From NCBI GenBank assembly GCA_016927905.1, contig JAFGLW010000025.1:1-54739 (forward strand): DNA of 54,739 nucleotides, written 5' to 3'. The translations under genes were made by a program, and so were the position numbers. Shown piece after piece: positions 1 to 9,020 of the stretch (the stretch's first letter is position 1; each line of letters opens with the position of its first letter). The stretch comes from a candidate division CSSED10-310 bacterium (lineage in GTDB: Bacteria > CSSED10-310 > JAFGJC01). The notes under the pieces are model-generated. The model ran no database searches. It was given only the letters and a program-made list of their open reading frames with translations, and was not told the DNA's origin.

Positions 1-87
1 ATCGCCATGGAGGAAGGGTTGAGATTCGCGATTCGGGAAGGCGGTAAAACCGTGGGAGCCGGTGTCGTCAGCAAGATTTTTGAATAA
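1..87 (+). CDS. tuf: Elongation factor Tu, C-terminal end (partial)
   Basis: The window opens inside a reading frame whose last 28 residues match the conserved C-terminus of EF-Tu (LRFAIREGGKTVGAGVV, then the KI.. ending), followed by TAA. EF-Tu carries aminoacyl-tRNA to the ribosome as a GTP complex. This part belongs to the third beta-barrel domain that contacts tRNA. The start and the GTPase domain lie outside the window. Its position directly before rpsJ is the common str-S10 order (fus-tuf-rpsJ). Confidence 0.95.
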   Translation: MAMEEGLRFAIREGGKTVGAGVVSKIFE

Positions 88-108
88 TCTTTGTTCCTGA
101 TCGATTAA
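80..108 (+). promoter_or_regulatory. Candidate promoter ahead of the S10 operon
   Basis: TTGAAT (80-85) and GATTAA (103-108) are separated by 17 bases and overlap the end of tuf. Transcription from here would start near 115, so the hairpin at 113-155 would form the first structure of the transcript. This is a consensus match by eye only. The alternative is that rpsJ is read through from tuf. Confidence 0.3.
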
Positions 109-112
109 ACCG

Positions 113-155
113 GGTCGTCCTCTGAGAAGAAAAGTTTCAGAGAGACGACCTTTTT
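113..155 (+). terminator. Rho-independent terminator-like hairpin between tuf and rpsJ
   Basis: GGTCGTC (113-119) pairs with GACGACC (144-150). Inner CTCTGA and TCAGAG extend the stem with one bulged base, and five T residues follow directly (151-155). This is a textbook intrinsic terminator shape. It leaves only 33 bases before the rpsJ start, so it may be a partial terminator or attenuator between tuf and the S10 operon rather than a full stop. Confidence 0.75.
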
Positions 156-188
156 GACTGTTAAATGAAAGGGAGTGCGGAGGTTGAA

Positions 189-497
189 ATGGCCGAGCAG
201 AAGATCAGAATCAGATTGAAGGCCTACGATTACCGGTTGCTGGACCAATCAGCAAGTGAGATATCTACCACATCCAAACGTACGGGCGCCAAAGTCGTCG
301 GACCGATTCCTCTGCCGACCAAGATCAACAAATATTGCGTGTTGCGGGGTCCGCATGTTGACAAGAAGAGCCGCGAGCAATTCGAGATCCGCACCCATAA
401 ACGGTTGCTGGATATTCTGAATCCGACTCCGCAGACGGTCGATGCTCTGATGAGACTGGAATTGCCGGCCGGGGTCGATGTGGAAATCAAACTGTAA
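189..497 (+). CDS. rpsJ: 30S ribosomal protein S10
   Basis: S10 is a protein of the 30S head and, as NusE, a partner of NusB in transcription antitermination. The 102-residue product starts [14 protein letters not shown] and contains the conserved segments [16 protein letters not shown] and [15 protein letters not shown]. The reading frame is open from an ATG at 165, but the ATG at 189 matches the family start and has GGAGG about 7 bases upstream. It is the first gene of the S10 operon and lies 20 bases before rplC. Confidence 0.97.
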   Translation: MAEQKIRIRLKAYDYRLLDQSASEISTTSKRTGAKVVGPIPLPTKINKYCVLRGPHVDKKSREQFEIRTHKRLLDILNPTPQTVDALMRLELPAGVDVEIKL

Positions 498-517
498 AGG
501 TGAATGGGAGACAAGCC

Positions 518-1147
518 ATGTCTTGCGCAATTATCGGTAAAAAGCTCGGGATGACGCAGATCTTCGATCACCGCGGCTACCTCGTTCCGGTGACCGTCGT
601 CCAGGCCGGACCCTGCACGGTTGTACAGAGAAAAACAAAAGAGAACGACGGGTATTCGGCCATTCAGATCGGGTATGGGAAGACCGGCAGATCAAAACGC
701 AACAGCAAACCCCTGAAAGGCCATTATCAAGCCGCCGGCATTGACCCGACCCGGATTCTGAAGGAAGTCCGGATTGCAGAGGACAGCGAGTATAAGGTGG
801 GAGACACCATCACCGTTGAGCGGTTCAAGGCTTCGGACCGGGTGACGGTCGTGGGATATACCAAGGGCCGGGGATTTGCCGGTGTCATCAAGCGGCACGG
901 TTTTCCCGGGAAAGACGCCGGACATGGATCACATGAATATTTCCGGCATGGCGGATCCATCGGCTGCAGAACACCCAAACACACAATCAAGGGAATGCGG
1001 ATGCCCGGCCGGATGGGAACCAATCGGGTCACTACCCGGAACCTGAGGGTCATCATGATCGATCCGGAAAAGAACCTGATCCTGATTCAGGGAGCCGTTC
1101 CGGGATGGAACAACGGATTTGTCATGGTGCAGAAAACCAACGAATAA
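518..1147 (+). CDS. rplC: 50S ribosomal protein L3
   Basis: L3 is an early 23S rRNA binding protein whose central loop reaches toward the peptidyl transferase centre. The 209-residue product begins [16 protein letters not shown]. The ATG at 518 is preferred to an ATG at 500 because GGGAG lies at a good distance and it fits the family start. The central loop reads [18 protein letters not shown] and then [10 protein letters not shown], a variant of the usual HGSHR..R.PGSIG form. It is followed after 12 bases by rplD. Confidence 0.97.
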   Translation: MSCAIIGKKLGMTQIFDHRGYLVPVTVVQAGPCTVVQRKTKENDGYSAIQIGYGKTGRSKRNSKPLKGHYQAAGIDPTRILKEVRIAEDSEYKVGDTITVERFKASDRVTVVGYTKGRGFAGVIKRHGFPGKDAGHGSHEYFRHGGSIGCRTPKHTIKGMRMPGRMGTNRVTTRNLRVIMIDPEKNLILIQGAVPGWNNGFVMVQKTNE

Positions 1148-1159
1148 GGTGATTGAATC

Positions 1160-1783
1160 ATGCCGAAGATAGACGTCAAATCAGTGGAGGGACAGGTTGT
1201 CGGGTCGGTTGATCTTCCGGACAACATCTTTGCGGTGGAATACAATCCCCATGTCATTCAGGAAATCATCCGGATGCAGACCGCCAACAAGCGGCGGGGA
1301 ACCCACAAAGTCAAAACCAGGGGCGAGGTAACCGGATCCACACGGAAACCCTATCGGCAGAAAGGTACCGGCCGAGCCCGGATGGGTACACTGAAAACTC
1401 CGTTACGAAAAGGCGGCGGGGTGATTTTCGGGCCGCAACCCCGCGATTATTCTTTTTCACCGCCCAAAAAAGTCCGGAGAAACGCCTTGAAAGTGGCACT
1501 CTCCAAAACGCTGGCGGACGGATTTTTGGAAGTTATCCGGGAGTTTGAAGTGGAACAGCCCAAGACCAAAGCGCTGGTGAACCGGCTCGATCCCGGTCAG
1601 GACACACCGAAAACCTTGATCGTTCTGGCTGAACCTCAGGATAACCTCCGGAAATCACTCCGGAATGTTCCCAATTACAAGGTGCTCCTGACCGAAGGTC
1701 TGAACGTGTACGACCTGGTCAACTCCAGGCGCGTGATTTTGATGGAAAAAACCATTCCGCTGATCACTAAGAGGTTGGGATGA
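1160..1783 (+). CDS. rplD: 50S ribosomal protein L4
   Basis: L4 binds 23S rRNA domain I and lines the nascent peptide tunnel. In enterobacteria it also represses the S10 operon. The 207-residue product has the conserved extended loop GEVTGSTRKPYRQKGTGRAR and the following GGGVIFGPQPRDYSF segment. The start ATG follows AAGGTGATTGAATC. The last codon overlaps the rplW start (ATGATG), which implies translational coupling. No L4-type leader structure was identified upstream of rpsJ other than the hairpin at 113-155. Confidence 0.97.
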   Translation: MPKIDVKSVEGQVVGSVDLPDNIFAVEYNPHVIQEIIRMQTANKRRGTHKVKTRGEVTGSTRKPYRQKGTGRARMGTLKTPLRKGGGVIFGPQPRDYSFSPPKKVRRNALKVALSKTLADGFLEVIREFEVEQPKTKALVNRLDPGQDTPKTLIVLAEPQDNLRKSLRNVPNYKVLLTEGLNVYDLVNSRRVILMEKTIPLITKRLG

Positions 1784-2073
1784 TGAAAAGCCCGTACAAT
1801 ATGATTATCCGGCCCATCGTGACCGAAAAGACCATGATGCAGAAGGATAAAAGCAACCAGGTCAGCTTCGAAGTCGCTCTGGGTGCGAATAAACTGGAAG
1901 TCAAACAGGCGGTGGAAAAAATATTTGATGTTACGGTCGAATCCGTCCAGATGATCCGGGTCAGAGGAAAGATCAAGAGGCTTGGGCGGTATTCCGGAAA
2001 ACGGGCGGACTGGAAAAAGGCGGTTGTTACTTTGAAACCCGGCGACAAGATCGATTATTTCGAGGGTGCATAA
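1780..2073 (+). CDS. rplW: 50S ribosomal protein L23
   Basis: L23 sits at the exit of the peptide tunnel and is the docking site for trigger factor and the signal recognition particle. The 97-residue product shows the family signature [11 protein letters not shown] near the N-terminus, then the [13 protein letters not shown] region and a basic loop ([18 protein letters not shown]). Two ATGs lie in tandem (1780 and 1783) and either may be used. The gene overlaps the end of rplD by four bases. Confidence 0.97.
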   Translation: MMKSPYNMIIRPIVTEKTMMQKDKSNQVSFEVALGANKLEVKQAVEKIFDVTVESVQMIRVRGKIKRLGRYSGKRADWKKAVVTLKPGDKIDYFEGA

Positions 2074-2096
2074 AGCATCGGGGGGCAGGTGAAATC

Positions 2097-2921
2097 ATGG
2101 GGACCAAGAACTTCAAACCAACATCACCCGGCCGGCGGTTCATGATGGTCTCGACATTTGAGGAGATCACCAAGCGTTCTCCGGAGAAATCACTGACCAG
2201 GGGACTGTCCAAAAAAGCCGGACGCAATCATACCGGAAGTATCATGATCCGGCACCGCGGAGGGGGTCATAAACGCCGGTACCGGATGATCGATTTCCAT
2301 CGGGATAAACACGGTATCCCCGCGAAAGTGGCCGCCATTGAGTACGATCCGAACCGGACATCACGCATCGCGCTGCTGCATTACCGGGACGGCGAAAAAC
2401 GCTATATACTGGCTCCCGTTGGCCTGCGCGTGAACGATGTAGTTGAATCGGGACCGAAGGCCGATATCAAGATCGGCAACGCTTTGCCGCTGGAAAAAAT
2501 CCCGTTGGGAACCTATATCCATAATATCGAAATGAAACCCGGCAAGGGAGCTCAGATTGCCCGGGGTTCCGGCGCTTACGCCCAGTTGATAGCCAAAGAG
2601 GGCAGTTTCGCCCAGCTGCGTCTTCCCTCCGGGGAGGTTCGGATGATTCATCTGAACTGCACGGCCACCGTCGGGCAGGTGGGAAATCAGGATCAGGAAA
2701 ACATAACCATCGGGAAAGCCGGACGAAACCGATGGCTGGGGCGGCGCCCGAAGGTTCGGGGGGTTGCCATGAATCCGATTGATCACCCCCACGGTGGGGG
2801 TGAAGGTAAAACCTCGGGCGGCCGTCATCCGGTTACCCCCTGGGGCGTATCCACGAAAGGTCATAAGACCCGGAAACAGAAACCGAGCGATCGGCAGATT
2901 TTGAAACGCCGTTCGAAATAA
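2097..2921 (+). CDS. rplB: 50S ribosomal protein L2
   Basis: L2 is needed for subunit joining and sits close to the peptidyl transferase centre. The 274-residue product is full length for the family. It shows [20 protein letters not shown] in the N-terminal part and the C-terminal [18 protein letters not shown] signature containing the conserved histidine. It starts [16 protein letters not shown], 23 bases after rplW, with GGGGGCAGGTGA upstream. Confidence 0.98.
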   Translation: MGTKNFKPTSPGRRFMMVSTFEEITKRSPEKSLTRGLSKKAGRNHTGSIMIRHRGGGHKRRYRMIDFHRDKHGIPAKVAAIEYDPNRTSRIALLHYRDGEKRYILAPVGLRVNDVVESGPKADIKIGNALPLEKIPLGTYIHNIEMKPGKGAQIARGSGAYAQLIAKEGSFAQLRLPSGEVRMIHLNCTATVGQVGNQDQENITIGKAGRNRWLGRRPKVRGVAMNPIDHPHGGGEGKTSGGRHPVTPWGVSTKGHKTRKQKPSDRQILKRRSK

Positions 2922-2937
2922 ACTGGAGGTTGTTGAG

Positions 2938-3225
2938 GTGGCTCGTTCGAGTAAAAAAGGACCATATGTTCACCCGAAACTGCTCAAGAAGGTTTTGGAA
3001 GCCCCGGATGTTTCCGGGCGGAAAATGATCAAAACCTGGGCGCGGTCTTCAGAAATCACTCCGGATTTTGTCGGTTTGACCATCGCGGTCTACAACGGAC
3101 GGAAATTCGTACCTGTTTACATCACCGAGAATATGGTGGGTCACCGTCTGGGTGAGTTTTCTCCGACCCGGACATTCCGGGGACATGCTGGAACGAAAAG
3201 TGAGAAAGTGACGCGGGTGAAGTGA
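2938..3225 (+). CDS. rpsS: 30S ribosomal protein S19
   Basis: S19 forms a complex with S13 in the 30S head that contacts the P-site tRNA region. The 95-residue product begins [11 protein letters not shown] and contains [15 protein letters not shown] and the C-terminal [15 protein letters not shown] signature. The start codon is GTG (2938), with CTGGAGG 10 to 16 bases upstream and GAGGTG at the start itself. It lies between rplB and rplV, the canonical order. Confidence 0.97.
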   Translation: MARSSKKGPYVHPKLLKKVLEAPDVSGRKMIKTWARSSEITPDFVGLTIAVYNGRKFVPVYITENMVGHRLGEFSPTRTFRGHAGTKSEKVTRVK

Positions 3226-3238
3226 AGGGAAAGGTTGA

Positions 3239-3649
3239 ATGATCATGGAACAGCAGACTGAACCCAGGGAAATACAGATTCGAGCTGCGCAGCGGTTCGT
3301 CAGAATCTCACCGTTCAAGGCCAGAAAGATTGCTGAGATTATTCGCGGCAAACAGGTCGAAGACGCCCTGACCATTCTCAAGTTCATGCCCCAGAAAGCC
3401 ACTTTTTTTCTGGAAAAACTGATTAAATCGGCTGTGGCAAACGCCGAACAGATGCCCGCACCGCCCGCTGTCGAAAACCTGTATATACAAAAAGTTACCG
3501 TGGATGAAGGTCCGACGATGCATCGGATTCAATTCAGAGCGCAGGGGCGGGTCAACCGGATCCGCAAGCGTACCAGTCATATCGTCATGAATTTAGCCGA
3601 GAGACCGGGCAGTGAAGAAAAACCGCCGGCCAAGTCTGCACGGCGGTGA
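3239..3649 (+). CDS. rplV: 50S ribosomal protein L22
   Basis: L22 contacts all 23S rRNA domains, and its beta-hairpin lines the exit tunnel. The product (136 residues, or 134 from a second ATG at 3245) shows RFVRISPFKARKIAEIIRGK near the N-terminus. The hairpin tip and C-terminal MHRIQFRAQGRVNRIRKRTSH segment matches the GRA.RI.KRTSHI consensus. It is longer than the usual 110 residues because of a hydrophilic C-terminal tail rich in E, K and P (about 20 residues) after the conserved domain. Confidence 0.96.
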   Translation: MIMEQQTEPREIQIRAAQRFVRISPFKARKIAEIIRGKQVEDALTILKFMPQKATFFLEKLIKSAVANAEQMPAPPAVENLYIQKVTVDEGPTMHRIQFRAQGRVNRIRKRTSHIVMNLAERPGSEEKPPAKSARR

Positions 3650-3664
3650 TCGAGGAGGTGAATT

Positions 3665-4417
3665 TTGGGTCAGAAGGTTAATCCGATCGGATTGAGATTG
3701 GGAATCGTCAAGACATGGTCTTCACGGTGGTATTCCGACAAGGGGTATGCCAGAAACCTGCACGAGGATCTACTCATCAGGAAATATATCCACAACGAGC
3801 TGAAACATGCGGGTATTTCGCGCGTTGAAATCGAACGGGCGGCGGACCAGATCCGCATCAATATACACACTGCCCGTCCGGGTATCATTATCGGGACACG
3901 CGGTGCCGAAGTCGACCGAATCAAGAAATCGATCCAGGAAATTACTGACAAACAGATTTTTCTCAATATCCGTGAAGTGAAAGAACCTGAAATGGATGCC
4001 CAGCTGGTTTCGGAAAGCATTGCCATACAGCTGGAACGTAAAGTGTCGTTTCGCCGGGCCATGAAAAAAGCGCTCGGATCCGCTCTGCGGTGCGGCGCTA
4101 AAGGGATACGGATCGCCTGCGCGGGCCGGCTGGGTGGTGCGGAGATGTCCAGGAGGGAACAATATCTCGAAGGCCGGGTCCCGCTGCATACCCTCCGGGC
4201 GGATATTGATTACGGCTTTTCAATATCCAGAACGACCTACGGTGTGATCGGCGTGAAAGTGTGGATATTTAAAGGTGAAGTCATCCAGAGTCGTGACCGG
4301 TCTGAAATCCGGCCGGGTGCCAGGGGATCCGGTTCACGGCGCTATGATCGACGGCATGTCGAATCCACGGCGGACGGCAGAGACAAACCGGTACGGAGAA
4401 GAGTGGAGAATATCTGA
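3665..4417 (+). CDS. rpsC: 30S ribosomal protein S3
   Basis: S3 lines the mRNA entry channel and has helicase activity together with S4 and S5. The 250-residue product starts [14 protein letters not shown] from a TTG codon (3665) with GAGGAGG upstream. A KH RNA-binding domain is seen at [17 protein letters not shown]. The C-terminal domain includes GCAKGIR-type, [11 protein letters not shown] and [14 protein letters not shown] motifs. A basic, disordered C-terminal extension of roughly 30 residues follows. Its stop overlaps the rplP ATG by one base (TGATG). Confidence 0.97.
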   Translation: MGQKVNPIGLRLGIVKTWSSRWYSDKGYARNLHEDLLIRKYIHNELKHAGISRVEIERAADQIRINIHTARPGIIIGTRGAEVDRIKKSIQEITDKQIFLNIREVKEPEMDAQLVSESIAIQLERKVSFRRAMKKALGSALRCGAKGIRIACAGRLGGAEMSRREQYLEGRVPLHTLRADIDYGFSISRTTYGVIGVKVWIFKGEVIQSRDRSEIRPGARGSGSRRYDRRHVESTADGRDKPVRRRVENI

Positions 4418-4842
4418 TGTTACAGCCGAAAAAAGTCAAATATCGGAAAAAACAAAAAGGCCGGATGCGCGGTAACGCCACGAGCGGAACCGAGATATCG
4501 TTCGGAAGTTTCGGCTTGCAAGCGCTGCAGGCGGGATGGATCACAGACCGGCAGATCGAAGCGGCCCGTATCGCCATGACCCGGCACATCAAACGTGGCG
4601 GGAGAATCTGGATCCGCATCTTTCCGGATAAACCGGTTTCCAAAAAACCCGCTGAAACCCGGATGGGGAAAGGAAAAGGGAATCCGGAATACTGGGTGGC
4701 CGTGGTGAAACCCGGAAGGATCCTGTACGAGATGGAAGGCGTTCCGGCCGAAATCGCCCGGGAAGCTCTCCGGCTGGCTTCACATAAACTGCCCATACGG
4801 ACCCGGTTTGTTGAAACCAGGAAGGAGATGGTTCACGCATGA
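4417..4842 (+). CDS. rplP: 50S ribosomal protein L16
   Basis: L16 sits near the A-site and is needed for peptidyl transferase activity. The 141-residue product begins [17 protein letters not shown] and carries the signatures [40 protein letters not shown] and [12 protein letters not shown]. Its start overlaps the rpsC stop, and its last four bases overlap the rpmC ATG, so the three genes are probably coupled in translation. Confidence 0.97.
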   Translation: MLQPKKVKYRKKQKGRMRGNATSGTEISFGSFGLQALQAGWITDRQIEAARIAMTRHIKRGGRIWIRIFPDKPVSKKPAETRMGKGKGNPEYWVAVVKPGRILYEMEGVPAEIAREALRLASHKLPIRTRFVETRKEMVHA

Positions 4843-5051
4843 AAATCAGCGATATTCGGGAGATGAGTCTGGAAGAGTTGGCACTGAAACTCAGCGAACT
4901 CCAGGAATTGATGTTTCGGTACCGGTTTCAGTCCGCAATGGGCCAACTGGACAATCCCATCAAAATTCGGAATGCACGCCGGGATATCGCCAGAATTCAG
5001 ACCGTCATAACCGAAAATAAAAACAAGTCGGTTACGGGAACAGTTTCCTAG
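4839..5051 (+). CDS. rpmC: 50S ribosomal protein L29
   Basis: L29 lies next to L23 at the tunnel exit. The 70-residue product begins [18 protein letters not shown] and contains the family region [19 protein letters not shown] followed by [14 protein letters not shown]. It overlaps rplP by four bases (ATGA) and is followed 16 bases later by rpsQ, the canonical S10-operon order. Confidence 0.95.
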   Translation: MKISDIREMSLEELALKLSELQELMFRYRFQSAMGQLDNPIKIRNARRDIARIQTVITENKNKSVTGTVS

Positions 5052-5067
5052 GAACTAGAGGGAATCC

Positions 5068-5337
5068 ATGAGCGCAATTGAAACGAATGGAAAACACAGA
5101 AAACGCAGAATCGGCGTCGTGGTCAGCGACAGGATGTTCAAGACTGTGAACGTGATGGTCGAACGCACCGTCATTCATCCCAGGTTCAGGAAAGAAGTCA
5201 AGAAACGGAAGAAATTCATGGCACATGATGCCGAAAACCGGTGCAAAATAGGAGATCGTGTTTTGATCGAGGAGGTCAGACCTCTATCAAAACTCAAACG
5301 TTGGCAGGTTATCGAGGTGCTCGAACAATCCAAATAG
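5068..5337 (+). CDS. rpsQ: 30S ribosomal protein S17
   Basis: S17 is an OB-fold primary binder of 16S rRNA. The 89-residue product shows [20 protein letters not shown], the [21 protein letters not shown] segment (matching the conserved HDE.N....GD.V.I.E pattern) and [16 protein letters not shown]. The start ATG follows a GAACTAGAGGGAATCC Shine-Dalgarno region. It closes the S10 part of the cluster, and rplN follows. Confidence 0.96.
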   Translation: MSAIETNGKHRKRRIGVVVSDRMFKTVNVMVERTVIHPRFRKEVKKRKKFMAHDAENRCKIGDRVLIEEVRPLSKLKRWQVIEVLEQSK

Positions 5338-5368
5338 GTTGTTGGAGGGATTTACAGGAGAGTGTGCC

Positions 5369-5737
5369 ATGATCCAGTTGCGAACGGTGTTAGATGTGGC
5401 CGATAACTCGGGTGCGAAAAAGATCCAATGCATCAAGGTGCTGGGTGGATCAGGCAAGAAATATGCCGGTGTGGGCGATATCATTATCGTCTCGGTCAAG
5501 GAAGTCATTCCCGGATCCAATATCAAGAAAGGTTCCGTAATGCGGGCGGTGGTGGTCAGGACAAAAAAAGAACTTCGCCGGAAAGACGGTTCCTATATCC
5601 GTTTCGATAAAAACTCCGGTGTCCTGATCAACAATCAGAATGAACCGATCGGAACCCGGGTATTTGGACCCATTGCGCGAGAGCTGCGGGAAAAGGAATT
5701 CATGAAAATCATATCCCTGGCTCCGGAAGTTATCTGA
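5369..5737 (+). CDS. rplN: 50S ribosomal protein L14
   Basis: L14 forms an intersubunit bridge with helix 44 of 16S rRNA. The 122-residue product begins [19 protein letters not shown] and ends with [20 protein letters not shown]. An in-frame start exists at 5339, but the ATG at 5369 fits the family length and has AGGAGA 10 bases upstream. First gene of the spc segment. Confidence 0.97.
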   Translation: MIQLRTVLDVADNSGAKKIQCIKVLGGSGKKYAGVGDIIIVSVKEVIPGSNIKKGSVMRAVVVRTKKELRRKDGSYIRFDKNSGVLINNQNEPIGTRVFGPIARELREKEFMKIISLAPEVI

Positions 5738-5747
5738 GGTGGTTGCC

Positions 5748-6086
5748 ATGGAGAAACGTAATACGGTTAAATTCAACGTCCGGAAAAACGATCAAGTGGT
5801 TGTTACGGCCGGCAGGGAACTTGGTAAAAAAGGCAAGGTTTTGAAGGTTTTCCCCAAAAAAGAACAGGTTGTTGTGGAAGGGTTGAATTTCATTAAGAAG
5901 GCTCAGCGCCCCACTCAGAGGTCCCAGAAAGGCGGCATCATCGAAAAAGAGTCGCCCATCCACGTGTCGAATGTCATGGTCGTCTGCTCACGCTGTTCCC
6001 AGCCGACCAGAACCGGCAGATCGCAGCTCCAGGACGGCAAACGGGTCAGAATCTGCAAGAAATGCGGGGAAATCCTGGATAAATAA
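5748..6086 (+). CDS. rplX: 50S ribosomal protein L24
   Basis: L24 is an assembly initiator of the 50S subunit. The 112-residue product shows a KOW-type N-terminus ([19 protein letters not shown]) and [15 protein letters not shown]. The C-terminal half carries two CxxC pairs (CSRCSQ and CKKCGE), the zinc-ribbon form of L24. The ATG at 5748 is chosen over a GTG at 5739 because GAGGTGG lies upstream at normal spacing. It is 10 bases from rplN. Confidence 0.96.
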   Translation: MEKRNTVKFNVRKNDQVVVTAGRELGKKGKVLKVFPKKEQVVVEGLNFIKKAQRPTQRSQKGGIIEKESPIHVSNVMVVCSRCSQPTRTGRSQLQDGKRVRICKKCGEILDK

Positions 6087-6113
6087 ATCCGGATTAGACG
6101 GGGGAGTAGTAAG

Positions 6114-6662
6114 GTGAAAAAGGAACCCACACTGCGAAAGAAACATCGGGAAGAAATCATCCCGCTGATGATCAAGGAATTCAGTTATGACAATATCATG
6201 GAAGCTCCCAAACTGGTTAAAATCGTCTTGAATGCCGGGCTGGGGGAAGCCATACAGAATCACAAGATCCTGGAAACAACCGTCAAGGAATTCGCGATCA
6301 TAACCGGACAGAAACCAGTCATTACGCGGGCACGCAAATCCATTGCCGGATTCAAAATTCGCCGGGGTATGCCGATCGGATGCAGTGTGACCCTCCGGGG
6401 AGACCGGATGTACGAATTCCTGGAAAGACTCGTTTGTGTGACCCTGCCGAGAGTACGGGATTTCCGGGGGGTGTCACCCCGTGCGTTTGACGGGCACGGC
6501 AACTACACCCTGGGCCTTACCGAACAGTTGATTTTTCCGGAAATCGAATACGACAAAGTGGAACGGATCAATGGACTTTCCATCACGATCGTAACCACGG
6601 CCAAAACGGACGAAGAAGCCCTGTTTTTGCTGAAAAACCTGGGAATGCCGTTTCGGAATTGA
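6114..6662 (+). CDS. rplE: 50S ribosomal protein L5
   Basis: L5 binds 5S rRNA and contacts P-site tRNA. The 182-residue product contains [53 protein letters not shown] and [20 protein letters not shown], all family signatures. The start codon is GTG (6114), preceded by GGGGGAGTAGTAAG. Length is normal. rpsN follows after 21 bases. Confidence 0.97.
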   Translation: MKKEPTLRKKHREEIIPLMIKEFSYDNIMEAPKLVKIVLNAGLGEAIQNHKILETTVKEFAIITGQKPVITRARKSIAGFKIRRGMPIGCSVTLRGDRMYEFLERLVCVTLPRVRDFRGVSPRAFDGHGNYTLGLTEQLIFPEIEYDKVERINGLSITIVTTAKTDEEALFLLKNLGMPFRN

Positions 6663-6683
6663 GTTGCAGAAGGAGATTAAGGG

Positions 6684-6869
6684 TTGGCAAAGAAATCGAT
6701 AATTGAGAAGTGGAAGAGTGAGCCGAAATATTCGGTTCGGAAATACAACCGGTGCCGGCGATGCGGCCGTCCGCGGGGATATCTCCGGAAGTTCGAGATG
6801 TGCCGGATCTGCTTCAGGGAATTGGCTTCACGGGGCGAAATCCCCGGTGTGACCAAATCCAGCTGGTAA
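6684..6869 (+). CDS. rpsN: 30S ribosomal protein S14, zinc-binding type (S14Z)
   Basis: S14 is part of the 30S head. This is the short 61-residue form with a zinc-binding site: C24-x2-C27 (CRRCGRPRG) and C40-x2-C43 (CRICFRELA), ending [11 protein letters not shown]. The start codon is TTG (6684) after AAGGAGATTAAGGG. Bacteria with this type are also said to carry rpsZ. Its place between rplE and rpsH is canonical. Confidence 0.97.
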   Translation: MAKKSIIEKWKSEPKYSVRKYNRCRRCGRPRGYLRKFEMCRICFRELASRGEIPGVTKSSW

Positions 6870-6909
6870 GTGAATCATTACGGTTCGGAAAAGGGGGACA
6901 TGCACGATT

Positions 6910-7308
6910 ATGATGACCGATCCCATTGCTGATATGCTGACAAGAATACGGAACGCCAATATGGCCGGGAAAGATACCGTGGATATTCCGTCCTCGAAGA
7001 TGAAAGCTTCCATCGCCAGGATTCTCGAGGAGGAGGGGTTCACGTCCGGATATACCGTTTTGCCGGACAAGTCCAAACAGGGGATGATCCGGGTGGCACT
7101 GAAATATTCTCCGCAGGGGGATCATGTCATCCATGAGCTGGTTCGAATCAGTAAACCGAGTCAGCGCCGGTACGTCAAGGCGGACGATATTGACTCGACA
7201 TGCGGCGGGCTGGGCATTTCCATCATCTCCACCTCCAAGGGGCTGATGACGGGGAAGGAAGCCAAGAAACGCAATCTGGGCGGGGAAATTCTATGCGAAA
7301 TCTGGTAA
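6910..7308 (+). CDS. rpsH: 30S ribosomal protein S8
   Basis: S8 binds the central domain of 16S rRNA, and in E. coli it represses the spc operon. The 132-residue product starts MTDPIADMLTRIRNAN (two tandem ATGs at 6910 and 6913). It ends with the conserved GLGISIISTSKGLMTGKEAKK followed by GGEILCEIW. Spacing to rplF is 33 bases. Confidence 0.97.
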   Translation: MMTDPIADMLTRIRNANMAGKDTVDIPSSKMKASIARILEEEGFTSGYTVLPDKSKQGMIRVALKYSPQGDHVIHELVRISKPSQRRYVKADDIDSTCGGLGISIISTSKGLMTGKEAKKRNLGGEILCEIW

Positions 7309-7341
7309 TCCCAAGGTTTTTTGGGTGAGAAAGGGCAGGCG

Positions 7342-7875
7342 ATGTCAAGAGTAGGAAAATTACCGATTCCGATCCCATCCGGAGTCACCGTGAATCTGGA
7401 TCGGAACACGGTCAGGGTCAAGGGCCCGCTGGGAGAATTGCGGCACGATGTGCCATCCCAGATCACGGTGAAAATCGAAGGGAGCACAATTCTTGTTTCC
7501 CGTAACGGAGACGACCGTATCCAGCGGTCCCTGCACGGTTTGAATCGAAGCCTGATCGCCAACATGGTGGAAGGAGTGTCCAGGGGATTCGAAAAAAACC
7601 TGATCGTGGAGGGCGTCGGATTTAAAGTGCAGACAAAGGGTGACACACTGATCATGAATATCGGATTTTCACATCCGATCGAATATACGGTTCCGAAGAA
7701 CATCAATATCAAAGTGGACCGGAATAAAATTGTCATATCCGGATTCGACAAACAGCTCGTGGGTCAGACTGCAGCCACCATCCGCAGTTACCGCAAAGTC
7801 GAACCGTACAAAGGGAAAGGTATCCGCTACGAGACGGAGATCGTCCGTCGAAAAGTCGGGAAAGTGGGTACTTAA
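7342..7875 (+). CDS. rplF: 50S ribosomal protein L6
   Basis: L6 lies at the base of the stalk near the factor-binding site. The 177-residue product begins MSRVGKLPIPIPSGVTV and contains the family region NMVEGVSRGFEKNLIVEGVG and the C-terminal RSYRKVEPYKGKGIRYETE. The frame is open from 7321, but the ATG at 7342 is the family start and has AAAGGGCAGG just upstream. Confidence 0.97.
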   Translation: MSRVGKLPIPIPSGVTVNLDRNTVRVKGPLGELRHDVPSQITVKIEGSTILVSRNGDDRIQRSLHGLNRSLIANMVEGVSRGFEKNLIVEGVGFKVQTKGDTLIMNIGFSHPIEYTVPKNINIKVDRNKIVISGFDKQLVGQTAATIRSYRKVEPYKGKGIRYETEIVRRKVGKVGT

Positions 7876-7898
7876 GAGTTGAATAGGAGTTGATCAAC

Positions 7899-8270
7899 GT
7901 GACGAACAATCAACTGAAAGTAAAAATGAAACGGCAGGCCAGACAACGGCGGACCCGTCTGAAGATCCGAAACAGTCTTGCCCGACCCCGGCTGGCGGTT
8001 CACCGGACCTCGAAACACATGTATGCCCAGGTGATCGACGATGCAACCCATCGAACACTGGTATCATCCTCCACCATGTCCAAGGAATTCAGAGCAGTCG
8101 AACCCAGACTGAAAGGGAAAAAAGCCGCGGAATGGGTGGGCAAGGATATCGCCGAAAAAGCGAAAGCGGCAGGTGTGACCACGGCCGTGCTGGACCGGGG
8201 TCAGTATCTGTATCACGGACGGATTAAAGCCCTGGCCGATGCCGCCCGGGGAAATGGTTTGATCTTATAA
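7899..8270 (+). CDS. rplR: 50S ribosomal protein L18
   Basis: L18 binds 5S rRNA together with L5. The 123-residue product has an Arg/Lys-rich start, the segment RPRLAVHRTSKHMYAQVIDD and the C-terminal DRGQYLYHGRIKALADAARG matching the FDRGG..YHGRV.ALA.AAREGGL signature. A GTG at 7899 is preferred because AGGAG sits 9 bases upstream. An upstream TTG at 7890 abuts that AGGAG and is too close. Confidence 0.95.
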   Translation: MTNNQLKVKMKRQARQRRTRLKIRNSLARPRLAVHRTSKHMYAQVIDDATHRTLVSSSTMSKEFRAVEPRLKGKKAAEWVGKDIAEKAKAAGVTTAVLDRGQYLYHGRIKALADAARGNGLIL

Positions 8271-8282
8271 CAGAGGTGGCGA

Positions 8283-8777
8283 ATGGATCCTTTTAATCAA
8301 GAAGAATTCGAATTTATCGACAAGGTCGTTTATATCAACCGCGTTGCCAAGGTGTCCAAAGGTGGCCGGCGATTCAATTTCAGCATTGTAGTTGTCGTCG
8401 GGGACGGCAAAGGCAAAGTCGGAATGGGGATCGGCAAGGCCAAGGAAGTCCCGGAGGCGATTCGGAAAGGAATCGACCAGGCCAAGAAGAACATGATTCT
8501 CGTTCCGATCAGTAAATCCACAATCCCTCATACCATCATCGGACGGTTCGGCGCCAGCAGGGTGTTGCTCAGACCCGCCGCCCGAGGTACCGGTGTGATC
8601 GCCGGAGGACCGGTCCGGGCGGTTCTGGAAGCCGCCGGCATCACCGATATTCTGACCAAGTCGCTGGGATCCAGCAATCCCGGAAATATGGTCAAGGCCA
8701 CCATGCACGGTTTGAAAAGTCTGTTGTCGAAAGAACGGATTGAATCCTTGCGGGGGATTGCCGTGTCTGATTCCTGA
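8283..8777 (+). CDS. rpsE: 30S ribosomal protein S5
   Basis: S5 is involved in decoding accuracy and mRNA unwinding at the entry site. The 164-residue product shows [40 protein letters not shown] and the C-terminal [20 protein letters not shown]. The start ATG follows CAGAGGTGGCGA. Its last base overlaps an upstream in-frame ATG of the rpmD frame, but rpmD itself starts at 8804. Confidence 0.97.
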   Translation: MDPFNQEEFEFIDKVVYINRVAKVSKGGRRFNFSIVVVVGDGKGKVGMGIGKAKEVPEAIRKGIDQAKKNMILVPISKSTIPHTIIGRFGASRVLLRPAARGTGVIAGGPVRAVLEAAGITDILTKSLGSSNPGNMVKATMHGLKSLLSKERIESLRGIAVSDS

Positions 8778-8803
8778 TGACCCGGAATTCTGGAGAGTTC
8801 GAG

Positions 8804-8998
8804 ATGGCAAAGAAACTCAAAATCACATGGAAACGCAGCAACAACAGTGGACCTGCGAAGTTCGATCCCATCATCCGGGGACTGGGCTTGAGACGCTTGA
8901 ACCAGACGGTTATCCGATCGAATATCCCGGAAATCAGAGGTATGGTGAAAAAAGTGATCCATCTGGTCGATGTCCAGGAAATTGAAGTCGAAGAATAA
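8804..8998 (+). CDS. rpmD: 50S ribosomal protein L30
   Basis: L30 is a small 50S protein present in many but not all bacteria. The 64-residue product begins [12 protein letters not shown] and contains [26 protein letters not shown] sequence (the conserved LGL.+.N.TV signature) and [10 protein letters not shown]. The frame is open from 8777, but GGAGAG lies just upstream of the ATG at 8804, which also gives the family start. It sits between rpsE and rplO as usual. Confidence 0.96.
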   Translation: MAKKLKITWKRSNNSGPAKFDPIIRGLGLRRLNQTVIRSNIPEIRGMVKKVIHLVDVQEIEVEE

Positions 8999-9020
8999 TT
9001 GTCAGCATGGGGAAGAAACA

